A DNA stretch of 64,000 nt from Rhodoferax aquaticus. Its GTDB lineage: Bacteria; Pseudomonadota; Gammaproteobacteria; Burkholderiales; Burkholderiaceae_C. Every line of letters starts with the position of its first letter. Position 1 is the stretch's first letter. The notes under the pieces are model-generated. The model did not search any database. It was not told where the DNA came from and was given only the letters and a program-made list of their open reading frames with translations. The stretch lies in NCBI RefSeq assembly GCF_006974105.1, contig NZ_CP036282.1, positions 3,906,001-3,970,000 of the forward strand, in the 5' to 3' direction. Below are positions 7,120 to 14,993 of this stretch, piece after piece. The position numbers were made by a program, and so were the translations under genes.

Positions 7120-8076
7120 ATGGCAACTACCGCCTTCCCCATCAATCCGACGTTGACCGCCATTGCGATGGTGTATTCCAACCCGGCCACGGCGCTGATC
7201 GCTGATGACGTGATGCCCCGTATTCCCACGGCCAAGAAGTTCGCCTGGTCGAACTACGACGTGGCACAGGGCTTCACCGTTCCGCAAACACTGGTGGGCC
7301 GCAAGAGCGTTCCGACCGAGGTGGACTTCACCGGTACGCTGGTTAATGACGAAGTGCTGGACTACGGCCTGGATGATGTGGTGCCCAACGATGAGATCGA
7401 GGCGTTCAACTCCATGGTCAAGCCACAGCGCGGTGGCCCGCTGAATCCCCTGGATGTGAGCACCATGCTGACTACCAAGCTGATCCAGTTGGACCGCGAG
7501 GTGCGTGTGGCAGCCAAGGTTTTCAACACTGCGAACTATGCCGCTGGCAACCAGGCAACGCTGTCCGGCACTAGCCAGTGGTCTGACTTCGCCAACAGCA
7601 ACCCGCTGGATGCCATCTTGGCTGCGCTGGACATTCCGATCTACCGCCCCAACGTGGCTGTGTTCGGTCAGGCAACCTTCACCAAGCTGCGTCAGCACCC
7701 GAAGATCGTGCAAGCCGTGTTTGGCACTGCGCAGACTGGCGGCGTGGTTACCCGCGATCAACTCGCCCAGGTGCTGGAAATCCAAAAGGTGGTGGTGGGC
7801 GCAGGTTTCGTGAACACCGCGAAAAAGGGCCAGGCTGTTAACAACCAGCGCGTCTGGGGCAAGCATGCCTCCTTCCTCTACGTGGACAAGGAAGCGGCCA
7901 TGGCTCAGCAGCCTTGCTGGGGCTTCACCGCCCAGTGGGGTGACAAGGTGGCTGGCGACATCCCCGAGCCCAAGATGGGCATCCGTGGCTCGCAGCGTGT
8001 GCGCGTGGCCGAGTCCGTCAAAGAAGTGGTCAGTGCCTCGGCGCTGGGCTACATCTTCCAAAACGCGGTGGCGTAA
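7120..8076 (+). CDS. major capsid protein
   Basis: 318 aa, preceded by TTCAGGAGAAACC. The sequence (MATTAFPINPTLTAIAMVYSN... through DVMPRIPTAKKFAWSNYDV) belongs to the phage major capsid family found in several transposable and siphophage genomes, not to the Mu gpT family. The N-terminal ~60 residues resemble an N-arm region, and a central FGQATFTKLRQHPKIV segment is characteristic. Product of the most highly expressed late head gene; it assembles on the scaffold. Mismatch of capsid type against Mu-type protease and tail indicates modular exchange. Confidence 0.88.
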   Translation: MATTAFPINPTLTAIAMVYSNPATALIADDVMPRIPTAKKFAWSNYDVAQGFTVPQTLVGRKSVPTEVDFTGTLVNDEVLDYGLDDVVPNDEIEAFNSMVKPQRGGPLNPLDVSTMLTTKLIQLDREVRVAAKVFNTANYAAGNQATLSGTSQWSDFANSNPLDAILAALDIPIYRPNVAVFGQATFTKLRQHPKIVQAVFGTAQTGGVVTRDQLAQVLEIQKVVVGAGFVNTAKKGQAVNNQRVWGKHASFLYVDKEAAMAQQPCWGFTAQWGDKVAGDIPEPKMGIRGSQRVRVAESVKEVVSASALGYIFQNAVA

Positions 8077-8095
8077 GCCGCCAGGTGCTTCATGA

Positions 8096-8118
8096 GAAGG
8101 GGCGGTCTGCGCCTCTTC
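8096..8118 (+). other. stem-loop after the capsid gene
   Basis: GAAGGGGCG-GTCTG-CGCCTCTTC: a 9-bp stem with one G-T pair in the 78-base gap between the capsid gene and the next small gene. No T run. Probably stabilises the 3' end of capsid mRNA or limits read-through. Confidence 0.5.
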
Positions 8119-8154
8119 CCATAACCAACATTTTCAACTTAACGGAGATTCGAC

Positions 8155-8418
8155 ATGGCAAAGAACCTTGTTTTGATTGCTTTGATCGCCCTGGTGGCGG
8201 TAGAGCACGATGGTGTGAAGTACGGCCCCGGCCAAGACGCTGGCGACAAACTGGAGCTGCCTGAAGCCCAGGCAAAGCCCCTGCTTGAAGTTGGCGCTGT
8301 GAAGCTGGACGAACCCGTTGCTGCTGCCGATGGCGGCGGCGATGGTACTGACGGCACTGGCACCAGTGGTGAAGGTGGCGACACCAAGGCAGTGGCTACT
8401 TCCACCAAGAAGAAGTAA
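8155..8418 (+). CDS. small phage head-region protein (DUF7210-like)
   Basis: 87 aa. The first half carries a short pattern seen in phage head proteins: HDGVKYGPGQDAGDKLELPEAQAKPLLEVGAV. The second half is low-complexity (glycine/aspartate/threonine then KKK). A hydrophobic N-terminus (LVLIALIALVAV) could look like a membrane segment but is more likely the first strands of the small domain. An AACGGAGATT ribosome site precedes the ATG. It ends 6 bases before gp36. Precise function not known to me. Confidence 0.65.
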   Translation: MAKNLVLIALIALVAVEHDGVKYGPGQDAGDKLELPEAQAKPLLEVGAVKLDEPVAAADGGGDGTDGTGTSGEGGDTKAVATSTKKK

Positions 8419-8424
8419 GCGGCC

Positions 8425-8943
8425 ATGGCCTACGCGACCCCACAGCGCTTCATCCAGGAATACGGCCTGGATGAAACCACCCAGCTCCTGGCGGATGAGC
8501 AGCAGTTGCTCACCAGCCAGTTGCTGAGTGATGCGCTGGCCGGGTCGTGGACCGGCACACCCAGCGTGGCCGAACAGGCGGCAGCCAATGCCGCCAAAGA
8601 TCGCATCACGCGCAAGCTGGTGACCGTCAGCAACTTCATGGACGGCTACCTGCGTGGTGCTGTGACCTTGCCCCTGTCGGTCAATGATGCAAATGCAGGT
8701 ACGCTAGAAGAGTGCTGCATCGCCCTGGTACGCGAGGGTGTTGCTGATGACTCGGACAACGTGACCGAGCGCATTGTGGACATTGCAGATCGGTGGCGCA
8801 CCTGGCTAAAGGACATCCAGTCCGGCAAGGTGACCTTGGTTACCAGCGCAGGTGATGAGGTTCCTGGGCGCGGCCGCGTGCGAACTGGCCAAGCAGCCAG
8901 CGCCTTCAACTGGGGCGCATTCCCGCCCACCAGGAGCTGGTGA
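8425..8943 (+). CDS. Mu gp36-like protein (DUF1320), head-tail connection
   Basis: 172 aa. The DUF1320 layout is clear: YATPQRFIQEYGLDETTQLLADE at the N-terminus, then AKDRITRKLVTVSNFMDGYLRGAVTLPL and TEECCIALVREGV-like helices, with the WLKDIQSGKVTL end that is highly typical of gp36. Proteins of this family lie on the head-tail connector side of Mu-like phages. The stop overlaps the start of the G-like gene (TGATG), so the two are coupled. Confidence 0.88.
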   Translation: MAYATPQRFIQEYGLDETTQLLADEQQLLTSQLLSDALAGSWTGTPSVAEQAAANAAKDRITRKLVTVSNFMDGYLRGAVTLPLSVNDANAGTLEECCIALVREGVADDSDNVTERIVDIADRWRTWLKDIQSGKVTLVTSAGDEVPGRGRVRTGQAASAFNWGAFPPTRSW

Positions 8944-9380
8944 TGGCTGGCACCGCACTTGTATTTAAATCTGGCGCTGGCCCCATTTTGGCGCACCTGG
9001 CGCGCCTGTCAGCACGCCGGGAATGGACTGCTGCTCGCCGTGAAATTGGTGAGTACTTGGTAGGCGATATCCAGGACAACTTTGACCGCCAGCGTCTGTT
9101 TGATGGTTCGCCCATGCCCCAGAGCAAAGCGGCGATCAAGCGCGCTGGAAAGACGCTGATCAAGGACCACCATCTGTATGACAGCTACGTGTTTCAGTTG
9201 GCGCGTGGTGGTGTCGTTGTTGGCTCCAATAAGGTCTATGCCGCCATTCATCACTTCGGTGGTGAAACCGGCCGTGGCCACAAAACCAAGATTACAGCCC
9301 GCCCCGTAATGGGTGTGGGTGAACGCCAGCAGCGCCGCATTGGTGCCTACCTGGTAGAGGCGATTGAGGCCATGCAATGA
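8943..9380 (+). CDS. phage virion morphogenesis protein (Mu gpG family)
   Basis: 145 aa from the ATG at 8943 (a GTG one codon earlier is also possible). It carries the family signature FDGSPMPQSKAAIKRAGKTLIKDHHLYDS and AAIHHFGGETGRGHKTKITARPVMGV. It resembles Mu gpG and P2 gpS-type tail completion proteins. In Mu this gene precedes the protease; here it follows gp36, the order seen in other transposable phages. It overlaps gp37 by four bases. Confidence 0.88.
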   Translation: MAGTALVFKSGAGPILAHLARLSARREWTAARREIGEYLVGDIQDNFDRQRLFDGSPMPQSKAAIKRAGKTLIKDHHLYDSYVFQLARGGVVVGSNKVYAAIHHFGGETGRGHKTKITARPVMGVGERQQRRIGAYLVEAIEAMQ

Positions 9381-9985
9381 GCACGGCATTGCTTGACCAG
9401 GTGCAAGCCTATATCCGCGCCGCCTTCACCAAGGCCGAGGTGGTGACCGTGCAGCCCTATGGGGGCGAGTTCAATACGGCCGAGATGGAGAAGGTGAGCT
9501 ACAACTGCCCGGCCATCTTTGTCACGGTGTTGGGCTGGCAACCCCTGCACGATGGCCACCGCCTGAGTGGCAAGTACAGCCGCAATGTGCGCGTGGCTGC
9601 TTTCGTGGTGGCAAAGCATGCCAAGCGAGATCAGCGCATGCGTCTGGGCATGGCGCTGTCAGAGAAGCTGTGCCTGGTGATGCGCCAATGGATGCCGGAC
9701 AACTCGGGCGGCCTGCCCATTACCGTGGGGCCGCTTGAGGACGACGCTGCTTGCGAGAACCTTTACAGCCAGCCGGTGGATCGACTGGGCCAGTCGGTCT
9801 GGCTGGTGGACTGGAATCAGGCGGTCAAACCCGTGCTGACCAGCGTCAGCGGTGCCCCGACGCTGATTGACTGGCTGAGCGTGGCCATTGAAGACACCGC
9901 CCGTATTACTGAACCGGCTGCAACTGCATCCGGGACTACCCCCATAACGGTGACCGAAAAGATCACCTTCCCTGTCAACACTTAA
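9377..9985 (+). CDS. Mu gp37-like protein (DUF1834)
   Basis: 202 aa. The N-terminal half fits gp37: VQPYGGEFNTAEMEKVSYNCPAIFVTVLGW, then CVMRQWMP-like and GPLEDDAACENLYSQPVDRLGQSVWLVDWNQAV. The C-terminal ~50 residues are a variable, threonine/alanine-rich tail. It lies in the connector/tail-terminator position between G and gp38. ATGA overlap at the start implies coupling with the G-like gene. Confidence 0.87.
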   Translation: MSTALLDQVQAYIRAAFTKAEVVTVQPYGGEFNTAEMEKVSYNCPAIFVTVLGWQPLHDGHRLSGKYSRNVRVAAFVVAKHAKRDQRMRLGMALSEKLCLVMRQWMPDNSGGLPITVGPLEDDAACENLYSQPVDRLGQSVWLVDWNQAVKPVLTSVSGAPTLIDWLSVAIEDTARITEPAATASGTTPITVTEKITFPVNT

Positions 9986-9997
9986 CTGGAGAACCCC

Positions 9998-10225
9998 ATG
10001 GCCAAGACTGAGACACGAGCAAACACTGACGCTGCCACCGATGCGGCTACTGCAACCCAAGCGCCACCCCGCCTGGGTGAAATGATTCAAGTCCAGGTCG
10101 CTGACGGCCTGGAGCTGATCAACAACGAAACCGGTCTGGACTTTGAGCCCGGCACGCCCACGTTGCAGACGGTCACTGTGACCACCTTGCGCCGCCTGGC
10201 TGACGGCGACCTGGTGCGCGTTTAA
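9998..10225 (+). CDS. Mu gp38-like protein (DUF2635)
   Basis: 75 aa. It ends with the diagnostic TLRRLADGDLVRV, which matches the DUF2635 terminus (…RRLADGDV…). The N-terminal 25 residues are threonine/alanine-rich and likely disordered. An ACTGGAGAACCCC ribosome site precedes it. It is located between gp37 and the sheath gene exactly as in Mu. Role in tail assembly is assumed from position. Confidence 0.82.
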   Translation: MAKTETRANTDAATDAATATQAPPRLGEMIQVQVADGLELINNETGLDFEPGTPTLQTVTVTTLRRLADGDLVRV

Positions 10226-10281
10226 AGGGCGTTCAAGCCCCCTGCAGCCCCCATTTGAAAACTACCTGAACGGAGCAACCC

Positions 10282-11757
10282 ATGGCTATTTCCAATTTGA
10301 TGAGCTTGAACTTTCTGGTGCCCTTTGTGGCCGGGAAGATCGACTTTTCCCGCGCGATTCGCGGTATGCGTGGCATGCCACGGCGCTTGCTCCTGGTGGG
10401 CCACAAGCTGGCAGCCGGATCGCTGGCAGTCAATACCCTGACGACGATCAGCAATGAACCGGATGCCATTGCTCGGCTGGGTGAAGGCTCCATGCTGCTG
10501 GCGATGTGGCGCGATGCCAAGGCCAACGCTGATCTGGGCTTGCCCATCGACGTGATCGCCATCGCCGAAGGTGGCTCTGCCGTCAAGGCCACCAGTGCCG
10601 TGGTGGTGGCGGGTACGCCCACTGTGGGTGGCGAGGTGATGATGTACATCGGCGATGAGCGCATCAGCACCGGAGTGACCACTGCCGATACGTCGGCCAC
10701 CATTGCGACCAAGCTGGGCAATGCGATTAACGCTGCGGCCAAGCTGCCGGTCACTGCCTCGGTGGCGGCCAGCACAGTAACACTGACAGCCCGTTGGGGT
10801 GGACCTAGCGGCAATGACATCAGTCTGCGTAGCACCTACTACCCGGACGATGCCTTGGCCTTGGGCGTAACGCTGACCATTCCCGCCATGGCTGCAGGCG
10901 CGGTGATTCCGGATGTGACGCCCGTGATCGTGGCGATGAACCTGTACCGTGCCACTGAGATCGTGAACCCGTTCACGGACAGCACCAATATGGTTCTGTT
11001 TGAAACGGAGTTGGCAGCGCGCTGGCTGCAGAACAACATGCAGGATGCCATGGTGGTGACCAGCATGCGCGGCACTGAAGCCACGATCACCACGTGGTTG
11101 AACACACGCAACAGCCCGCATGTGCACACCATCTGCACCACCAATGACATCACCAACCCGTGGGAGACAGCTTCCATGGCCGGGGCAGCCATTGAAAGCA
11201 GCGCCGCCATTGACCCGGCTGTAGGCCCTACGGCCAAGCTGGTGGGCTACAAGGGGCCGACCCAGGGCAATGGCTTCCTGGTGGATAGCATCAACAATCT
11301 GCTGGTCAAGGGTGGGTCGCCTTTGAACATTGCCGCCGATTACACGGGCAGCTTGTTCCGTATGGTGACCAACTACAAGACCAGCCCAGGCGGTGCGCCT
11401 GACCGCAGCATGGCTGAGATGTGCTGGCTCAAGACCATGAGCTATTACCGCTGGTATCGGGTGACCGAGTTCCAGAACAAATACAACAACGCGGGCTACA
11501 AGCTGGCGCAGTATGTGACACAGCCGATTCCTGGTCAGAAGATCATGACGGTGGATCTGGCCAAGGAAATCATGGTGGGTCTGTACAAGCTGTTCTGCGA
11601 TGCCGGTCTGTGCCAGAACATGCCGTATTACATCTCCACGCTGAACGCGGAAATTGATGCGCCCAACGGCAAGCTGAAGATCATGGATGAGCCCGTCATC
11701 CTGACCCAGCACTACCAAACCGAAATCACCAGCAACGTGGTGGCCGGTCAGGTCTGA
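10282..11757 (+). CDS. contractile tail sheath protein (Mu gpL)
   Basis: 491 aa, near the Mu gpL length (~495). N-terminal region IDFSRAIRGMRGMPRRLLLVGHKLA; the central insertion domain (about residues 95-220) is threonine/valine-rich; the C-terminus contains QNMPYYISTLNAEIDAPNGKLKIMDEPVILTQHYQTEI, typical of Mu-type sheaths. It defines this phage as a myovirus with a contractile tail. A 526-aa open frame antisense to it is a codon-bias shadow. Confidence 0.92.
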   Translation: MAISNLMSLNFLVPFVAGKIDFSRAIRGMRGMPRRLLLVGHKLAAGSLAVNTLTTISNEPDAIARLGEGSMLLAMWRDAKANADLGLPIDVIAIAEGGSAVKATSAVVVAGTPTVGGEVMMYIGDERISTGVTTADTSATIATKLGNAINAAAKLPVTASVAASTVTLTARWGGPSGNDISLRSTYYPDDALALGVTLTIPAMAAGAVIPDVTPVIVAMNLYRATEIVNPFTDSTNMVLFETELAARWLQNNMQDAMVVTSMRGTEATITTWLNTRNSPHVHTICTTNDITNPWETASMAGAAIESSAAIDPAVGPTAKLVGYKGPTQGNGFLVDSINNLLVKGGSPLNIAADYTGSLFRMVTNYKTSPGGAPDRSMAEMCWLKTMSYYRWYRVTEFQNKYNNAGYKLAQYVTQPIPGQKIMTVDLAKEIMVGLYKLFCDAGLCQNMPYYISTLNAEIDAPNGKLKIMDEPVILTQHYQTEITSNVVAGQV

Positions 11758-11784
11758 TCTGATTGAAACTACCAGGAGAAAAAC

Positions 11785-12156
11785 ATGGCAGGTGAAAACC
11801 AACTATTTCATATCGACACGATCATCGTGGATGGACTGGCGATTGCGTTTGAGGACAGCTCTGCATCCTTGTCGGGTGCGGCCGGATTCAAGAACGACCC
11901 CAAGCTGTCGGCCAGTGGCGATGACTTTGTGTACCGTTCTCGGGTGCCCCGCATCTTGAAAGCCAAGCTGCAATGGGCGGCTGCAAACGACCCGAGAACC
12001 TATTCGGGTATGAGCAATGTGCAGCTGGCCATGCGTGACAGCTTTACCGGCCGCAAGTGCCTGGCACCCAAGGCGACCTTTGGCGAGATGGGGGATATTG
12101 GCGCGGGCACCGTGGATATTCAATTCATCTTGAATGCTGAATTGCAGTGGTTGTAA
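11785..12156 (+). CDS. tail tube protein (Mu gpM)
   Basis: 123 aa with the tube-protein features GAAGFKNDPKLSASGDDFVYRSRVPRILKAKLQWAAANDPRTYSG and a terminal IQFILNAELQWL strand. It forms the inner tube inside the sheath. A CAGGAGAAAAAC ribosome site precedes it by the usual distance. It ends the block begun at the protease gene, being followed by a terminator and a new late-promoter motif. Confidence 0.92.
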   Translation: MAGENQLFHIDTIIVDGLAIAFEDSSASLSGAAGFKNDPKLSASGDDFVYRSRVPRILKAKLQWAAANDPRTYSGMSNVQLAMRDSFTGRKCLAPKATFGEMGDIGAGTVDIQFILNAELQWL

Positions 12157-12207
12157 TGTAGAAATTCGCAGGGGGTGGCGAATAGTCGGGCCGACTTAAA
12201 GGGCACT

Positions 12208-12241
12208 GGGCGGGGCACTGAAAAGTGCTCCCGCCCTTTTA
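12208..12241 (+). terminator. terminator after sheath/tube genes
   Basis: GGGCGGGGCAC-TGAAAA-GTGCTCCCGCCC stem (one bulged base) followed by TTTT. It lies 51 bp after the tube stop and 10 bp before the second late palindrome, marking a transcription-unit boundary. Confidence 0.75.
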
Positions 12242-12250
12242 CGTTGTGGG

Positions 12251-12294
12251 GGTGAAGTATTTCACCATGACCCAATCGGCGTGCGCAATGACAC
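12251..12294 (+). promoter_or_regulatory. late-promoter palindrome copy 2, upstream of tail chaperone/tape measure
   Basis: GGTGAA-GTAT-TTCACC at 12251-12266, then ATGACC. It shares with copy 3 the string GACACTG starting 39 bases after the palindrome start (12290). It immediately follows a terminator, so a new transcript is expected to begin here. The in-frame ATG inside the motif probably is not the start of the chaperone. Confidence 0.65.
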
Positions 12295-12890
12295 TGCATG
12301 CCATGAACCCACAAAGCACCCCCACTGTTGTGTCGTCATCCATTGACGACCTATTTGCCCTCACTCTGGTTGATGGGCTGCCCGTCGAGTCTGGCGGAAA
12401 ACTGCTGCGATACCGAACGGTAAAAATGCGTGAGACCACAGTGGCCGATGAGCGCATTGCTGCGCGACTGGCAGAGCGTGTTGTCTCTGTTGGTGGCGCA
12501 TCCAAGCTACTGGTGAGCGACTCCGACTTTCGTTACGCCATGACCATGCGGCACTGCGATTCCTTTGAATGTGACGGCACCAAGCTGCCCCAGGCAGTTC
12601 TTGACCTGGACATTTTTGGCAAGCTAAGCCCTCACGATCTGCAACTGATTGAAGAGCGGGTGGTACTGATTGCATTGGTTGCCCAGGTTCGGTATGGCGT
12701 TATTAGCCAGGAAGAGTTTGACCAATTTGCTGCTGGACGGATGCCTGCTGGAACTGCGACATCCCCACAGCCCGTGGGCCAGGCTGCAAATGTGGGATCG
12801 AATGATGGTCTCGATCAGTCTGGCCCTGCACTGCTCACCGATTTCACTGGAGACGTTGCCAATAGCACGCCTTCAGGCCGTGGCGCTTGA
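12288..12890 (+). CDS. phage tail assembly chaperone (Mu gp41-like)
   Basis: 200 aa from 12288; an ATG at 12303 is equally plausible, while upstream ATGs fall in the promoter motif. It matches Mu-type tail assembly proteins: VDGLPVESGGKLLRYRTVKMRETTVADE at the N-terminus, and helices around LSPHDLQLIEERVVLIALVAQVRYGVISQEEFDQF. It is followed by a low-complexity tail. It lies directly upstream of the tape measure gene. An overlapping frame compatible with a -2 (or +1) shift encodes a chaperone-like extension, as in Mu gp41/gp42. Confidence 0.82.
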   Translation: MTLHAMNPQSTPTVVSSSIDDLFALTLVDGLPVESGGKLLRYRTVKMRETTVADERIAARLAERVVSVGGASKLLVSDSDFRYAMTMRHCDSFECDGTKLPQAVLDLDIFGKLSPHDLQLIEERVVLIALVAQVRYGVISQEEFDQFAAGRMPAGTATSPQPVGQAANVGSNDGLDQSGPALLTDFTGDVANSTPSGRGA

Positions 12891-12915
12891 CCTCTCCAGG
12901 CGCGCAACTAAATAG
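12670..12915 (+). other. probable frameshift extension of the tail chaperone (Mu gp42-like)
   Basis: This frame is open from 12670 to a stop at 12913-12915. It is offset from the chaperone frame by +1, equal to -2. Its last 30 residues (SPISLETLPIARLQAVALDLSRR) have the short amphipathic pattern of tail-chaperone downstream extensions. Mu is known to use a -2 shift between genes 41 and 42. GGG runs at 12776-12778 and 12794-12796 are the only candidate slip points I see; no canonical slippery heptamer is obvious. It ends 8 bases before the tape measure start. Confidence 0.5.
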
Positions 12916-12923
12916 GGCTGGCT

Positions 12924-14993
12924 ATGCGTGAAATGAAGCTGAAGTACTTCATCGACCTGGTGTCCAACATTCGCGAGAAGGCGGGTAGCGATGCGCAGGC
13001 TCTGGTGCAGGCACAAGAGAAGATTCAGAAGGAGCTGGGGAAAACTGAGCTTAAGTTTGGGGCCTATGAAAAGGCCTTGATGCGCATTGGCGGGGTGCAC
13101 AACGCAAGTTTGGCGCGCCAGTCTCAGTATTTTTCTCAAATTGCGCTAAGCGCGGCACGTGCAAGGGAGTCCGTTGAAAAGTATGGGCGGGCGCTTCAGG
13201 CTGCGGCCCCGTGGGCTGCAGGTGCAGCGGGGGCCACCATGGCGTTGGCACACCCGGCTAAAGAGGCAATGAGCTATGACCGACTGATGGCCAATATGGC
13301 AAACACTGCGTTCTCCGACCGGGATGCGGCGGGACGGGTGCAGGGCATGAAGACGCTTGAGGCCGCAATAAACCGGGCGCGCAAGCATGGTGGTGGAACG
13401 CGGGAACAGGCGGCGGGGGCGCTGGACAAAATTTTGGCCTCTGGCACTGTGTCTGATGCGGATGCAATGGCGATGCTGCCAGGCATCATGAAAGCGTCAA
13501 CCGCGTCCGGTGCATCGGCCAGTGAGCTGGCGGATATTGGGATACGGGCAAAGCAGAATTTCAAGATCAAGACTGAAGACTTGCCCAGCGTGCTGAGCGC
13601 GGCGATGGCAGCCGGTCAGGCGGGTGGCTTTGAGCTGAAGGACATGAGCAAGTGGCTGCCACAGCAAATGGCCATGGCGGGCAACCTGGGCTTGAGTGGC
13701 AAGGCGGGCTTGGCCAAGCTGATGGCATGGAACCAAGCGTCTGTGATTACGGCTGGCACCAAAGATGAGGCCGGAAACAACCTTAAAGATTTGCTCAATG
13801 AGCTGAACACCGGGCATTTCACGGGGTTTATGGCCGAGCAATATATGAATGGTGGCCATCATTTGAAGCGCGGGGAGAAGGAATCCAAGCTGAAATCGGT
13901 GAACGATGTGTATTTGGATTACCAGAGCCGGGGCGTTGATAAGGTGAGTGCAACCATGGACATGATGGACAAGATCATGTCCAAAAACGAGGGCTATCAG
14001 GCTTTGCAGAAGAAGTTGCAAGCCTTGAACCCCGATGACAAGGCTGGCCGCAAAGACACGATTGAGGCGATGGCTGCACAGATGCAAGGCACGGCGGTTG
14101 GCAAGCTGTTTCACAACCAGCAGTCGCTGGGGGCGTTTCTGGGGTTGGTCAATAACCGCCAGTACACCGGCGACGTGTTGGACAAGGCGAGTGCGCAGTA
14201 TGGCAGGGGCGCGGGTCAGATGGAGACGGATACGTCCTATGGTGTGATTTCAGGGACTTCAGACTTCAAGTTGGAACAGGCGGGCGAAGACAAACGACTT
14301 GCTGAAAAAGCGGCCATGGATAGTCTGACACCCGCTATTGGTAAGGCGGCTGATGCGTTTGGTGGTTTGGCATCGGATTTTCCAAAGTTGACTGGTTCGG
14401 CCATGCTTGCCGCCACTGCGCTAGGTGCTGCGGCTTTGGCGGCTGGTGGATTCTCGTTGGCCACTGGAGGTGGCTTGGCAGGCAAGGTGGGCGGATGGAT
14501 AGGTGGGGCAGCCGGGCGCTTGGGTGCGCTGTTTGGTGGCGTCTCCGCTGGTGGCTTGGGCATTGCTGCCGGTGGCTTGGGCGTTGCAGGCGCGGGTGCC
14601 GTGGGATATGGGGCGGGCACCTTGTTGTATGACCATGCCTTGGAGGGGACTACCTTTGCGAATGGCTTGGGGCGCGGCATGGCGCGCGTGGGGGCGTTCT
14701 TTGGCAGCAAAGATGCTGCAAATTCACTCGCAGCAGAGGATGCGTTTGAGAAGATGAATAGCCGCCCGCTTGCCCGGATGAGTGCTGTCAATATTTCCGC
14801 ACCACGCGCTGGCACTGACTTCCTTGCGGGGGCTACAGGTCTTGGAAGTGGCCGCTTGGATGTGGGGCAAGGCACTCTTGGAATTGATCTGCGGGTTACG
14901 GATGAGCGGGTCACTGCGGCAACGCGGGTGCTACAGCAGCCATCGCTGATCCGCATCAACCCTGGTGCAACCAATCCGGGGAGCTTGCGCTGA
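12924..14993 (+). CDS. tail tape measure protein (TP901 family)
   Basis: 689 aa, which predicts a tail of roughly Mu-like length. It has an N-terminal coiled-coil stretch (residues ~5-75), the TP901 core (AKEAMSYDRLMANMANTAFSDRDAAGRVQGM and AGALDKILASGTVSDADAMAMLPGIMKASTASGASASELADIG), and a glycine/alanine-rich hydrophobic section (~490-580) that may thread the host membrane. The C-terminus is basic and leads into gpN with a TGATG overlap. It acts as length ruler and DNA-delivery protein. Confidence 0.9.
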   Translation: MREMKLKYFIDLVSNIREKAGSDAQALVQAQEKIQKELGKTELKFGAYEKALMRIGGVHNASLARQSQYFSQIALSAARARESVEKYGRALQAAAPWAAGAAGATMALAHPAKEAMSYDRLMANMANTAFSDRDAAGRVQGMKTLEAAINRARKHGGGTREQAAGALDKILASGTVSDADAMAMLPGIMKASTASGASASELADIGIRAKQNFKIKTEDLPSVLSAAMAAGQAGGFELKDMSKWLPQQMAMAGNLGLSGKAGLAKLMAWNQASVITAGTKDEAGNNLKDLLNELNTGHFTGFMAEQYMNGGHHLKRGEKESKLKSVNDVYLDYQSRGVDKVSATMDMMDKIMSKNEGYQALQKKLQALNPDDKAGRKDTIEAMAAQMQGTAVGKLFHNQQSLGAFLGLVNNRQYTGDVLDKASAQYGRGAGQMETDTSYGVISGTSDFKLEQAGEDKRLAEKAAMDSLTPAIGKAADAFGGLASDFPKLTGSAMLAATALGAAALAAGGFSLATGGGLAGKVGGWIGGAAGRLGALFGGVSAGGLGIAAGGLGVAGAGAVGYGAGTLLYDHALEGTTFANGLGRGMARVGAFFGSKDAANSLAAEDAFEKMNSRPLARMSAVNISAPRAGTDFLAGATGLGSGRLDVGQGTLGIDLRVTDERVTAATRVLQQPSLIRINPGATNPGSLR

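Noticed and set aside
10222..11802. 526-aa open frame on the minus strand
   Set aside because: It is exactly antisense to the tail sheath gene, has His/Gly/Gln-rich composition typical of codon-bias shadows and no recognisable domain.
12225..12287. upstream extension of the tail chaperone
   Set aside because: It would translate through the late-promoter palindrome and part of the terminator; related motif copies at 5398 and 17984 are not translated.
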